NCBI RefSeq assembly: GCF_013364235.1
Contig: NZ_CP054919.1
Location: forward strand, 5,302,267-5,366,266
Length of the DNA: 64,000 nucleotides
Reading direction: 5' to 3'
Source of the DNA: Kitasatospora sp. NA04385
GTDB lineage: Bacteria; Actinomycetota; Actinomycetes; Streptomycetales; Streptomycetaceae
Both the position numbers and the translations under genes were made by a program. Shown piece by piece: positions 52,038-61,929 of this stretch. Each line of letters begins with the position of its first letter. The stretch's first letter is position 1. The notes below the pieces were generated by a model. It worked only from the letters and a program-made list of their open reading frames with translations, was not told the origin of the DNA and made no database searches.

Positions 52038-55000
52038 CTGGTTCGAGCCGCCGAAGAGATCGGTGCTGCTGTTGTGCGGTCCATCACCGTACGCCCCCTG
52101 GTCGGGGTCGATCCGGAAGCTGCCGGTGGCACCGGGGTCGCCGCCGGCCTGGCGGCCCTGCTCGACGCCCCGGCGCAGGTTGGTCAGCCGGCCCCGGACC
52201 TCGTTCGGGTCGCGGGAGACCTGCGGGCCTTCCTGCGGGGTGGTCCGGGCGTTGCCCGGGACCAGGTTCTGGCGGGGCACCCGGCGCGGCAGACCCGAGG
52301 GGGTCGTGCCGGACGAGGAGGGCTCGCGCAGCTTCTCCGCGCGCTGCCAGTCGCCGTCGTTCGGCGACTCCCACTCGCTGGGCGCGGCGGTCGGACCGGT
52401 CGGCCCGTAGCCGCCCAGCGCCGACACGTCGTGGCCGCGCGGCTCCTCGACCGGGGCCGAGGTGTCCCGCGCGCCGGTGAACCAGTTCGGGCTCTCGCCG
52501 CCCGCGGGACGGCCCGCACCGCCGCCCGCCAGCTGCTGCCCCGGACGCCGCTGCGGCAGCGCGCCGCCGCCGGCCGCGGCGTCCGCCGCGGAGCGGGCCG
52601 GCGGCAGGGCCGGCAGCTCCTCCGCGGGGTACGGGTGCCCGGCGGGCTCCTCGTAGCCGTACTCGTCCTGCGGGTAGCCGTCCTGCCGGTACCCGTCCGG
52701 GCCGTAGCCGTCCTGCGGGTAGCCGTCCTGCGAGTACTCGTCGGCGTACTGCTGCTGGTACCCGTCCCCGTCCCCGTACGGCTGCTGCTGGTACGCCTCG
52801 GCGTACTGCTGCTGCCCGTCGCCGTAGGGGGCCTGCGGGTACTGCTCCGGGGCGTACGGCTCGTCGCCGTACGGCCCGGGCGCGTAGGGGTCGTCCTGGC
52901 GGTAGCCGTAGACGTCGTCCCGCGGGGCCTGCTGCGGCTCGAAGGGGCGGCCGTAGGCGTCCGCCCCGGGACGCCGGTACGGGTCCTCCTGCGGGGCGTA
53001 GCCGGCCTGTTCCGGCTCCGGGTAGCCGTAGCCGTCCCCGGGGCGTCCGGGCTCGCCGTAGGGCGACTCCAGGACCTCCGCCTCCACGGGCTCGTCGGCG
53101 GCCGGGCCGGGGCCGATCTCCAGGGCGGCCCGGCGGCGCTCCTCCAGGCGCTGGGAGCGCTGCATGGACTCCAGCGCGGGGGAGAAGCCGTTGCCGGCCA
53201 CCGCGCCCTGGCCGGCCAGGTGGTCGTCGAAGCCGAGCTCGGCCGCGGTGCGCTCCTGGCCCTCGAAGGCCCACTCGGCGGTCGGCTCCTGCTCCGCGAA
53301 GATCCGGGAGACCGTGAACTCCTCGGCCTGCGGCTCCGGCGCCATCGCGCTCAGGTGGGTCAGCTGCTGCGGCAGCATGACCAGCGAGGTGGTGCCGGCC
53401 GACTCGCCGGACGGGCGCAGCTGCACGCGGATGTCGTGCCGCTGGGACAGCCGGCCGACCACGAACAGGCCCATCCGGCGGGAGATGGTGGCGTCGACGG
53501 TGGGCGGCTCGGCCAGCTTCTCGTTGATCTCGGCGAAGTCCTCGGCGGTCAGGCCGATGCCCTTGTCGTGGATCTCGACCAGCACCCGGCCGTCCGGCAG
53601 CCGGGTCGCGTTGACCAGCACCCGGGTCTGCGGGGAGGAGAACGAGGTGGCGTTCTCCAGCAGCTCGGCGAGCAGGTGGACGAGGTCGGTCACGGCGGGG
53701 CCGACCACGTCGGCCTCGGGGATGCCGGCCAGTTCGATCCGCTCGTAGTGCTCCACCTCGGAGGCGGCGGCGCGCAGCACGTCGACCAGCGGGACCGGGG
53801 TGTTCCAGCGGCGGCCGGGCTCCTCGCCCGCGAGGACGAGGAGGTTCTCGCCGTTGCGGCGCATGCGGGTCGCCAGGTGGTCCAGCTTGAAGAGGTTCTC
53901 CAGCTGGTCCGGGTCGGCCTCGTTGTTCTCCAGGTCGGTGATCAGCGCCAGCTGGCGCTGGATCAGGCCCTGGCTGCGGCGCGACAGGTTGGTGAAGATC
54001 GCGTTGACGTTGCCCCGCAGCAGCGCCTGCTCGGCGGCGAGCGAGACGGCCTGCTGGTGGACCTGGTCGAAGGCGCGGGCGACCTCGCCGATCTCGTCCC
54101 GGCCGTGCAGCGGGATCGGGCTGACCGAGGTGTCGACCCGCTCCGGGTCGGTCTTGGAGAGCTTGTCGACCAGCTCCGGCAGGCGGTGGTTGGCGATGTC
54201 GAGCGCGGCGGTGTTCAGGGTCCGCATGCCGAGGATCATCGAGCGGGCGATGTAGCCGGTGAGCAGACCGGCCAGCACCAGCGAGGCGATCACGATCAGC
54301 GAGTTGAGCACCCAGTCGGTGAAGGCCCGGTCCTTGATGCCCTGGGCCTCGCTCACGACCTGGCCGATCAGGTCGGTCTCGGCGGCGCGCAGCGCGCTCA
54401 TGTGGCTCTTGGTGGCCTGGTCCCACAGCGGGCGGGTCAGACCGTCCTTGCCGACCTGGTCGATGATCTGGGCGGCCTTGTCGCCGCCGGCCGAGGTGCT
54501 GGACAGCTGGCCGGCGTAGGACATGCCGACCGCGAGCAGGCCCTGCATGGTGGGCAGGCTGCGGCCGTCGGGCATCCGCAGCGGCAGGCGCTGGTCGGCG
54601 GTGGCCTGGTCGACCAGGGCGTCCGAGTAGACCTTGATCTCGGCGTCGCCGGAGGCGGTGTTGAACTCGCTGAGCGCGGTCTGCTCCAGGCGGGAGGCGA
54701 CCACCAGCGACTGGATCAGGTCGTCGCCCTCGTGGCCGTCCACGCCGCCGACGCCGAGGCCGACGAGCAGGTTGAGCATCAGCGCGCGCTGGGTGGAGGC
54801 GGACGCCTTGGCCAGCGACATCGCGTAGATCGCGCGGCCCTTGGAGGTGACGTTGGAGGAGCCGAAGCCGACCGAGTTGTCGATGGCCAGCAGCGGCGCG
54901 AACATCAGCGAGTAGGCGTTGGCGGTCGCGGTCGCGAACAGCTCCGGCTTGTAGGCGTTCTCGCGCAGGTGCGGGAGGTACGCCGCGGCCTCCTGGAACT

Positions 55001-55571
55001 GGGCGTTGCGGCGCTTCATGGTGGCGTCGTCCTTGAGGTCCGCGAACGCCGCGTCGTAGGCCTTGCGGGCCTCGTCGGTCTTGTCCCGGAGCTTCTTCAC
55101 CTCGCCCTGGTCGCCCTGCCCGGTGAGCAGCGGCACCAGGGTCTCGTCGCGCTCCTGCTCCAGGGCGTCGGCGAGCTTGGTGGCGGCGCTGGCCAGGTTG
55201 GCGATGCGCACCGCGCGGTCGGCCTCGTTGTAGTCGTCCAGCGAGGTGTTGACGCGCAGGCCGCCGAAGACCAGGGCGATGACGACGGGGATGACCAGGA
55301 TGGCCACCAGGCGGGTCGGCACGCGCCAGTTCAGCGGGGACAGGAAGTCGTACCGGCCGCCCCGGCGCGCGGCCTGCTCGGCGGGGGCCGGACCGGCGCC
55401 GGTCGCGGGCCGGGCGGCGGGCTCGGCGGTGACGGCGCGGTTCTGCTCGGCGCGGTCACGGTCCTCGGTCGCGGTGAACGCGGAGAACTGACCGGTGTTC
55501 GGGCCGCTACCCGGGTCCTGCTGGCGGGGCTCTGAGCGCCGCTGAGGGGTGACTGGCTGCTTACGCCTCAC
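52026..55571 (-). CDS. cvnA: Conservon sensor CvnA (NIT-HAMP-HATPase)
   Basis: 1181 aa from the GTG at 55571 (GAGAGG upstream, as in the second operon); an ATG at 55604 is in frame. Order: Arg/Pro-rich N-terminus, TM1 (WRVPTRLVAILVIPVVIAL), NIT nitrate/nitrite-sensing-type extracellular domain, TM2 (VLNSLIVIASLVLAGLL), HAMP, then HATPase_c with ELLENATSFSSP, IHDKGIGL and GLFVVGRL. The conserved phosphoacceptor His of ordinary kinases is not evident, as is typical for CvnA. The C-terminal about 400 residues are Pro/Gly/Gln/Tyr-rich with DGYPQDGY-type repeats. It senses an unknown signal and regulates CvnD. Confidence 0.92.
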   Translation of the reverse strand: MRRKQPVTPQRRSEPRQQDPGSGPNTGQFSAFTATEDRDRAEQNRAVTAEPAARPATGAGPAPAEQAARRGGRYDFLSPLNWRVPTRLVAILVIPVVIALVFGGLRVNTSLDDYNEADRAVRIANLASAATKLADALEQERDETLVPLLTGQGDQGEVKKLRDKTDEARKAYDAAFADLKDDATMKRRNAQFQEAAAYLPHLRENAYKPELFATATANAYSLMFAPLLAIDNSVGFGSSNVTSKGRAIYAMSLAKASASTQRALMLNLLVGLGVGGVDGHEGDDLIQSLVVASRLEQTALSEFNTASGDAEIKVYSDALVDQATADQRLPLRMPDGRSLPTMQGLLAVGMSYAGQLSSTSAGGDKAAQIIDQVGKDGLTRPLWDQATKSHMSALRAAETDLIGQVVSEAQGIKDRAFTDWVLNSLIVIASLVLAGLLTGYIARSMILGMRTLNTAALDIANHRLPELVDKLSKTDPERVDTSVSPIPLHGRDEIGEVARAFDQVHQQAVSLAAEQALLRGNVNAIFTNLSRRSQGLIQRQLALITDLENNEADPDQLENLFKLDHLATRMRRNGENLLVLAGEEPGRRWNTPVPLVDVLRAAASEVEHYERIELAGIPEADVVGPAVTDLVHLLAELLENATSFSSPQTRVLVNATRLPDGRVLVEIHDKGIGLTAEDFAEINEKLAEPPTVDATISRRMGLFVVGRLSQRHDIRVQLRPSGESAGTTSLVMLPQQLTHLSAMAPEPQAEEFTVSRIFAEQEPTAEWAFEGQERTAAELGFDDHLAGQGAVAGNGFSPALESMQRSQRLEERRRAALEIGPGPAADEPVEAEVLESPYGEPGRPGDGYGYPEPEQAGYAPQEDPYRRPGADAYGRPFEPQQAPRDDVYGYRQDDPYAPGPYGDEPYAPEQYPQAPYGDGQQQYAEAYQQQPYGDGDGYQQQYADEYSQDGYPQDGYGPDGYRQDGYPQDEYGYEEPAGHPYPAEELPALPPARSAADAAAGGGALPQRRPGQQLAGGGAGRPAGGESPNWFTGARDTSAPVEEPRGHDVSALGGYGPTGPTAAPSEWESPNDGDWQRAEKLREPSSSGTTPSGLPRRVPRQNLVPGNARTTPQEGPQVSRDPNEVRGRLTNLRRGVEQGRQAGGDPGATGSFRIDPDQGAYGDGPHNSSTDLFGGSNQQER

Positions 55572-55890
55572 TCGACAACAACCTCTCGACCGACTGGCGG
55601 CCATGGATCTATCCGGCGGCTACCCCCCACGGGCCGCGGCCCGCGCGTGTCCTACGGGGTAGCTGGAATTCCAACACGAGCCGGTGGGCCGGACAAACGG
55701 CCCCTCCGGCCCGCACGCCAGGGGTGGAAAACGGACATATGTGGTTGAACTCCCGCAAAGTTCAAGGTCATTGGCGCACACCGGGTTCGAGCGGCTACGC
55801 GCTGTCAAACGGGCCCGGCAAATGCCTACCGAACTGTTACCGGGGGGTGCGAACCATCCCTGGTGCGCGCCCCCCGGCCAGGTCGGGGGC
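55572..55890. other. Spacer between the two conservon operons
   Basis: 319 nt. It should hold the promoter of the downstream operon (minus strand) and the end of the upstream one. An 8-bp GC stem (55840-55847 with 55870-55877, 22-nt loop) is a weak terminator candidate for the upstream cvnD. The part 55740-55790 is relatively AT-rich. No gene is recognised. Confidence 0.5.
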
Positions 55891-56478
55891 TCACCGCAGT
55901 CGGGCGAGGAGGGCGTGTTCGACGAGGGTGATGAGGGCGCTTTTGGCGCTGTCGCGGCGTCGGGCGTCGAGGGTGATGATGGGGATGTCGGTGTTGAGTT
56001 GGAGTGCTTCGCGGACTTCTTCGGGGGTGTGGGCCTGTTGTCCGTCGAAGCCGTTGAGGGCGACGACGAAGGGGAGGCCGCTGTTCTCGAAGTAGTCGAG
56101 GGCGGGGAAGCAGTCGGCGAGGCGTCGGGTGTCGACGAGGACGACGGCGCCGATGGCGCCGCGGACGAGGTCGTCCCACATGAACCAGAAGCGGTCCTGG
56201 CCGGGGGTGCCGAAGAGGTAGAGGATGAGGTCTTCGTCGAGGGTGATGCGGCCGAAGTCCATGGCGACGGTGGTGGTGGTCTTGCCGGAGACGTGGCTGA
56301 GGTCGTCGATGCCGGCGGAGGCCGAGGTCATGACGGCTTCGGTGCGCAGGGGGTTGATCTCGGAGACCGCGCCGACGAGCGTCGTCTTGCCCACGCCGAA
56401 TCCGCCCGCGACGACGATCTTGGCGGAGGTGGTGGCGCGGCTGGGGGCGGCGGCCGCGTTAGAGCTTGCGAAGTCCAC
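55891..56478 (-). CDS. cvnD: Conservon GTPase CvnD (upstream operon)
   Basis: 195 aa, identical in protein sequence to the CvnD at 50231-50818. Features are P-loop GGFGVGKTT, FGTPGQDRF and NGFD. It overlaps cvnC by 20 nt. Because both operons encode the same GTPase, their CvnA/B/C parts either share an effector or signal through a common output. The DNA identity is too high for ordinary paralogs whose neighbours are diverged. Confidence 0.95.
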   Translation of the reverse strand: MDFASSNAAAAPSRATTSAKIVVAGGFGVGKTTLVGAVSEINPLRTEAVMTSASAGIDDLSHVSGKTTTTVAMDFGRITLDEDLILYLFGTPGQDRFWFMWDDLVRGAIGAVVLVDTRRLADCFPALDYFENSGLPFVVALNGFDGQQAHTPEEVREALQLNTDIPIITLDARRRDSAKSALITLVEHALLARLR

Positions 56479-56506
56479 TGAGGACCCTTTCGAGCAGCGT
56501 GACGTC
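55891..56506. repeat. 616-bp near-perfect direct repeat, copy 2
   Basis: Second copy of the segment at 50231-50846; single difference at 56311. Confidence 0.97.
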
Positions 56507-56905
56507 AGGCGTACCGCCCGACTCGCCCGCGGCGGCGGGCTGGTGGATGGCGACCAGGCCGGCCTCGGCCAGGTCTGCGACGAGGATGCGGGCGACCCCG
56601 AGCGGGACGCCCGCCAGCGCGGAGATCTCGGCGACCGACTTGACCTCGCGGCACAGCGACACGATGCGGGCGTGCTCGGGGAGCAGCCCGCCCGGGGCGG
56701 CGGTGCCGGTGGTCGAGATCAGCGCCTCGATGGCCAGCTGGTAGCGGGGCCGGGTGCGTCCGCCGGTCATGGCGTACGGGCGGACCAGCGGCTGCTGCTC
56801 GTAGCCGTCCGACTGCTGGCCGCCGTACCCGCCGGCCTGCTGGCCGCCGTAGCCGTTTCCGTACCCGTTGCCGTACGCACCGGCGGGTGTCGGGGGCGGG
56901 GTCAT
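56459..56905 (-). CDS. cvnC: Conservon protein CvnC (DUF742)
   Basis: 148 aa. A short Gly/Tyr/Gln-rich N-terminus (GNGYGNGYGGQQ) precedes the DUF742 domain (LVRPYAMTGGRTRPRYQLAIEALI, SVAEISALAGVPLGVARILVADLAEAGLV). It lacks about 60 residues of the low-complexity N-terminus found in the other CvnC. A 175-nt gap with a 12-bp hairpin separates it from cvnB. It overlaps cvnD by 20 nt. Confidence 0.92.
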   Translation of the reverse strand: MTPPPTPAGAYGNGYGNGYGGQQAGGYGGQQSDGYEQQPLVRPYAMTGGRTRPRYQLAIEALISTTGTAAPGGLLPEHARIVSLCREVKSVAEISALAGVPLGVARILVADLAEAGLVAIHQPAAAGESGGTPDVTLLERVLSGLRKL

Positions 56906-57000
56906 GCGTCCTCCTTGTGCTGCAGTCGTTCGCGGCCGGAGCCCGCTGGGCCGTTGGCTGACGGGCTGTCAGCCACCGTACGGCGAAGACCTGGGGTGGG

Positions 57001-57035
57001 GTGCCGGACCCCGGGGTCGGGTTGGGGTCCGGCAC
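57001..57035. promoter_or_regulatory. 12-bp hairpin inside the upstream conservon operon
   Basis: A perfect stem (57001-57012 with 57024-57035) with an 11-nt loop lies in the cvnB-cvnC gap. It has no U-tail on the minus strand. It may lower expression of cvnC/cvnD relative to cvnA/cvnB or mark an RNA-processing site. Confidence 0.5.
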
Positions 57036-57080
57036 GGTGAGGGTGGTGCGAAGGAGTCGGGGGTCGGGGGGACCGGACCG

Positions 57081-57494
57081 TCAGTGCAGCAGGCTGCCCT
57101 GCAGTTCGGCCCGCAGGGCCGGCGTGAGCACCGCGCCGGCCCGGTCGACCAGCAGGGCCATCTCGTAGCCGATCAGGCCGATGTCGGAGTCCGGCGAGGC
57201 GAGGACGGCGAGGGCCGAACCGTCGCTGACCGCCATCAGGAACAGGAACCCGCGCTCCATCTCCACGACGGTCTGGTTGACCTCGCCGCCCTCGAAGATC
57301 CGGCTGGCGCCCGAGGTCAGCGAGGTGAGGCCGGAGGCGACGGCGGCCAGCTGGTCGGCACGGTCCCGGGGGAAGCCCTCGGACATGCACAGCAGCAGAC
57401 CGTCGGCGGAGACCACCACGGTGTGGGACACCCCGGGGGTGTTGTCCACGAAATTGGTGATCAGCCAGTTCAGGTTCTGTGCGGCCTGGCTCAT
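57081..57494 (-). CDS. cvnB: Conservon protein CvnB (roadblock/LC7)
   Basis: 137 aa from the ATG at 57494; a TTG at 57503 would overlap the cvnA end. Roadblock/LC7 fold as in the other operon and 134/137 identical to it, so CvnB-CvnD partners are almost interchangeable between the operons. It follows the cvnA stop codon (57505) closely. Confidence 0.93.
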   Translation of the reverse strand: MSQAAQNLNWLITNFVDNTPGVSHTVVVSADGLLLCMSEGFPRDRADQLAAVASGLTSLTSGASRIFEGGEVNQTVVEMERGFLFLMAVSDGSALAVLASPDSDIGLIGYEMALLVDRAGAVLTPALRAELQGSLLH

Positions 57495-57516
57495 CTGGAT
57501 CAACTCAACGCTCCTG
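57284..57516. repeat. 233-bp near-identical direct repeat, copy 2 (5' part of cvnB)
   Basis: Partner of 51805-52037; three mismatches. Confidence 0.92.
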
Positions 57517-60500
57517 GTGCTCGGGGCCGAAGCCGTTGTTGCCCTCGACGTCGGGCCGCCCGCCCCGGGCTCCCCGGTAGCCCTCGGACGTCCCGCCGAA
57601 GTCGAAGCCCGGCCGCTGCTGCGACGCGGGACCGCCGAAGCCCGGCTGCTGCGTCCCCGCCTGGCGGCCCTGCTGGATGCCGCGGCGCAGGTTGGTCAGC
57701 CGGCCGCGCACCTCCTCCGGGCTGCGCGAGACCTGGGGACCGGTCAGCGGGCTGGCCTCGGCGCTGCCGGAGACCAGGTTGGCCTGCGGGGTGCGGCGCG
57801 GCAGCCCCGAGGTGGTCAGGCCGCTGGTCTGCGGGTCGCGCATCTGCTCGGCCCGCCGCCAGCGCTCGTCGTTCGCCGACGGGCGCCACGGCGCGTCCGG
57901 GTCGCCCTGCGGGGCCGCCGCCGGGCCGCCCGCCGGAGCGCCGCCGAACGGCGCCCCGGACGCTGGCCCTGGCCCTGGCCGGGAACCGGCCGACCCTGGC
58001 CCGGCTGGCCCTGGTTCGGCTGGCCCTGCGGACCGGCCGGGCGCTGCGGGGCGCCCTGCGGCGCGCCGCCCTGCACCGGGCGCGGCGGCAGGCCCTGGCC
58101 CGGTCGGCCGGGCGCCTGCGGACGCTGCCGCTCGACCGGCTCGGCCTGCGGGCGCACCGCCTGCGGAGCCTGCCCCTGCGGAGCCTGCTGCGGGGTGAAG
58201 CCCGGCGCGGAGGTGCCGGGACGCTGCGGCTGGTACGGACGCGGACGGAACTGCTCGCGGCCCTGGCCCGGGCCGACCGGCCCGGACGGCTGCTCGCCGG
58301 CCGTCGGCAGCGCCATCGGCTGCGGACGCTCCGCGAACTGCTGTGGCTGCTGCGGCTGCTGGGCCTGCGGCGGCCGCGGCGGCACGCCCTGGCCCACCGG
58401 ATCCGGCAGCACCGGCTCCACCAGGCCGAGGCCCAGCGGGTCGCGCGGGTCGATGTCGGACGCCTCGAACCGCGGCCGGGCGAACGCGCCGGACTGCTCG
58501 GACGGGGCGGCCTCGATCGGCGCGGCCGGCTGCACCTGCGGCGGCAGCGGACGCCGCTGCGGCTGCTCGGCCCGGCCGTGCTGGGTGGGCTCACCGCCCG
58601 GGCGCTGCGGCCGGCCCGGCAGCGGACCGCCCTGCGGCGCCTGCGGACCCTGCGGACGGCGCGGACCCTGCGGACCGCCCTGCGGCTGGCCGGGCTGGCC
58701 GGGCTGGCCCTGCTGTCCCGGCTGGCCCTGCTGCTGCGGCCGCCGCGGCGGCAGACCGCCGCCCGGCCGCCGGGGCCGCCCGGCAGGCCCGGAGCGCCCG
58801 AGGCGCCCGGCACCCGCCGCGGCGGCAGCCCGCCGCCGGCCGGCGCACCTGCGCCGGACCGGCCGGGGCCGACGGCCCCGGCCCGCCGGGAGCCGGGTTC
58901 TCGCGCAGCGACTGGCCCACCGAACGGGTCGGCAGCCCGGCGGAGCGGCCGCCCTGGCCGCCACCGGTGCCGAACGCGCCGCCGGGCCGAACCCGCCGTC
59001 GCCCGGCGCGCCCTGGCCCGCACCACCGGGACCACCGGGGCGCGCCGCGGCGCGGACGGGCCGGGGAGCCGGCCGGGGAGAACAGGTCGGGCCGCCGCCG
59101 GCCGGGCCCTGGCCCAGCTGCGGACGGCCCGCGGGTCGTTCGGGCCCGCCTGGCCGAGCGCGGTGCGCCCGCCGGGCAGGTCGCCCGCGGGGCGGCCCTG
59201 CTGGCGCGGCGTCGGCGCCAGGCCGCGCTGCTTGCCGCCGCCCTGCGGGGCGCCGGCGCCCGGACCGGGCCGGTTGCCGCGCCGCTCGGCGGAGTTGGTG
59301 ACGTCCACCGGCAGCATGACCAGCGCGGTGGTGCCGCCGGAGTCGGACGGGCGGAGCTGGATCCGGATGCCGTGCCGCAGGGACAGGCGGCCGACCACGA
59401 ACAGACCCATCCGGCGGGAGACCGAGACGTCCACGACCGGCGGGTTGGCGAGGCGCTCGTTGATGTCGGCGAGGTCGTCGGGGGACAGGCCGATGCCGGT
59501 GTCGTGGATCTCGATCAGCACCCGGCCGTCCGGCAGGGCGTGGCCGGTGACCCGGACCCGGGTCTGCGGGGAGGAGAACGAGGTGGCGTTCTCCAGCAGC
59601 TCGGCGAGCAGGTGGACGAGGTCGTTGACGACGCGGCCGGCGACCTCGGCGGTGGGCACCGAGGCCAGCTCGACGCGCTCGTACTGCTCCACCTCGGAGG
59701 CCGCGGCGCGCAGCACGTCGACCAGCGGGACGGGGCGGGTCCAGCGGCGGCCCGGGTCCTCGCCCGCGAGGACGAGGAGGTTCTCGCCGTTGCGGCGCAT
59801 GCGGGTCGCGAGGTGGTCGAGCTTGAACAGCGAGGCCAGCTGGTCCGGGTCGGCCTCGCGGCTCTCCAGCTCGGAGATCAGCGACAGCTGGCGCTGGATC
59901 AGGCCCTGGCTGCGGCGCGAGAGGTTGGTGAACATCGCGTTGATGTTGCCGCGCAGCAGCGCCTGCTCGGCGGCCAGTCGGACCGCCTCGCGGTGCACCA
60001 TGTCGAAGGCGTGCGCCACGTGGCCGATCTCGTCGGCGGAGTCGACGCCGACCGGGTCGACGGTGACGTCGACGTCCTGCGGGTCGCTTTCGGAGAGCGT
60101 CTTGACCAGCTCGGGCAGGCGGCGCTCGGCGACGTCCTCGGCGGCGGTCTGCAGGCGGGTCAGCGAGCGCACCATCGAGCGGGCCACCAGGGCGGCCCCG
60201 GCGATGGCGACGATGAGCACCAGGGCGACCAGCGAGGCGTTGATCACCGACTCGGTGTCGGCGTCGGACTGCAGCCGCTGGGCCTTGCCGTCGAGCTCGT
60301 TGAGCAGGTCGTTCTCGATCTTGCGCTCGGACTCGACCTTCGCGGTCGACTTCTCGTACCAGTCCTGGTAGCTGACGTTGTCGTTCTGCTGGATGCCGTT
60401 GGTGCTGAGCGCGGCCTTGGCGAGCCGGTCGGCCTCGGCGACCACCTTGTTGAAGCTCATCGCCGACTGCTTGGCGCGGGCCTCGGCCTCGCCGTAGATG

Positions 60501-61465
60501 GCGGTGAAGTTCTGGAGCGCGTTGCCCTCGGCGACCAGCAGCCGGGCGCCGAAGGTCTCGTCCGAGGTGGAGAGCTTGGCGCTGTCGGTGCTGGCGAACG
60601 CGGCGGAGAGCAGCGCGCGCTGCATCGAGGTGTTCTCCTTGGCCAGCGAGAACTGGTACAGCGACCGGGTGGCGGTGATCAGCTCGGGGGAGTTCGAGGT
60701 GACCGCGATGTCCTGGGCGGCGCCGAGCAGGTCGGTGACGATCACGTTGTAGTTGGTGATCGTCGCCTGGAGGTTCTTGAGGTCGCTGTACGCGCCGGTG
60801 CGGGCCCGGGGCAGGCCGTTCAGGTCGCGGCGGACCTGGAGCAGCAGCGTCTTGGAGCCCGCCAGGTCCAGGTTGTCGAACTTGTCGGCCGCGGCGGTGA
60901 ACTTCTTGGACAGCGCGTTGGTGTCCTTGTACGCCTGCGCGATCTGCTTGTCGCTGTCCGGGGTGGCGCCGTCGGCGACGATCGGACCGGCCGCGATGTC
61001 GCGCTCGGTCTGCAGGGCGTTCGCCAGGTCGGTCGCGGTCCGGGCGAGCTCGGCCAGGTCGCTCATCTGGGAGAGCTCGCGGGAGTTCTCCATCGAGGTC
61101 TGCACCCGCAGGCCGCCGAGCAGCAGCGCGACGGCCACCGGCAGGAAGAGCAGCGCGATCAGGCGGGTGCGGATCCGCCAGTTGCGCATGGCGAAGCGGC
61201 TCAGGCCGGTGGCCCGGCGGCGGGTGAGCGTGCCGCGGAGTCTGGACCGGCGGCTCTTCTGGTCGGCAGGCACGTCGCCGCCCTGCTCCTGCGGCGCGCC
61301 GTTCGCGCCCTGGGCACCGTTGTCGGCGGCGGGCTCGGCGGGGGAGCCGTACGGCCGCTCGCCTTGGCCCGTAGTCGCCGGTGCGGCCTGCTGGGGGCCG
61401 GCTGCGGGCTCGCGCGACTCCGGGTCACCCGCGGCGCCGCCGCCCCTCTTGAAACGTCCCTGCAC
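57505..61465 (-). CDS. cvnA: Conservon sensor CvnA, reading frame interrupted in the C-terminal tail
   Basis: Start at GTG 61465 (MQGRFKRG; AGAGG upstream). The sensor part is intact: TM1 (RTRLIALLFLPVAVALL), NIT domain, TM2 (VINASLVALVLIVAIAGAAL), HAMP, and HATPase with ELLENATSFSSP, IHDTGIGL and GLFVVGRL (to about 59.2 kb). In the Pro/Gln/Gly-rich tail (59.15-57.95 kb) the recognisable peptide changes frame several times: DLPGGRTALGQAGPND, then SVGQSLRENPAPGG, then QQQGQPGQQGQP, then TSGLPRRTPQANLVSG. The last leads to the family's normal end (PEHQER) at 57505. One switch is near 57963. Many single-base losses with preserved peptides suggest sequencing indels, though true decay is possible. 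Confidence 0.85.
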
Positions 61466-61929
61466 TGGCGTCGCAACCTCTGGACCGGGCGCCCTCCCCC
61501 GCCGGGCGGAGATAGGGCGGTGTCGAGTTTTTCCGTGGCATTCCAGCACAGCGGGGGAAGTCCAACAAGGGCCGTTACGACACGGTGTCCTGGGCCACCC
61601 TCCGCGCGCGGCGCCTCACGGTCCGTTGCCCATCCACCGCGGAATACGGTCCTTTTCGGACACTCGACGTGTCCAAGTCAACGAAGGGGAAGATCGGCTT
61701 GTGCGTCGAATGTCCGGGATATCCCTAATGGTGGATTCCGCCATTGGTCCCGAATCGCCACCTCCGCGCCCTTTGTGACGGTAATTGTGAGCAAACTCAC
61801 AGTCGAATGTGTAGCTTTGGTCACGGCCGCTGTGGAATGGGCTCCCTAACCTGGCAGGGTTGACCGGAGCCTGCCCAGCGGCCGGCCCGCGCAAAAGTCC
61901 GTTCGAGCGAAACAAGGGTGCTGACGCAA
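61466..61929. other. Divergent regulatory region, cvnA / small protein
   Basis: 464 nt without a recognised gene, less GC-rich than the average (notably 61700-61860). It contains a perfect CRP-type palindrome (61786-61801, listed separately), GGGATATCCC at 61716-61725, and a 19-nt imperfect palindrome at 61727-61745. Promoters for cvnA (minus) and the small protein (plus) should both be here. Confidence 0.6.
61786..61801. promoter_or_regulatory. Perfect CRP-type binding site
   Basis: TGTGAGCAAACTCACA: both TGTGA half-sites with 6-nt spacing match the classical cAMP-receptor-protein consensus exactly. Streptomyces encodes a Crp whose sites have the GTG-N6-CAC core. It lies 129 nt upstream of the small protein gene and about 320 nt upstream of the cvnA start. 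Confidence 0.7.

Noticed and set aside
50231..56506. The cvnD repeat as an insertion sequence or mobile element
   Set aside because: The repeat is the coding sequence itself, with no terminal inverted repeats, target duplication or transposase.
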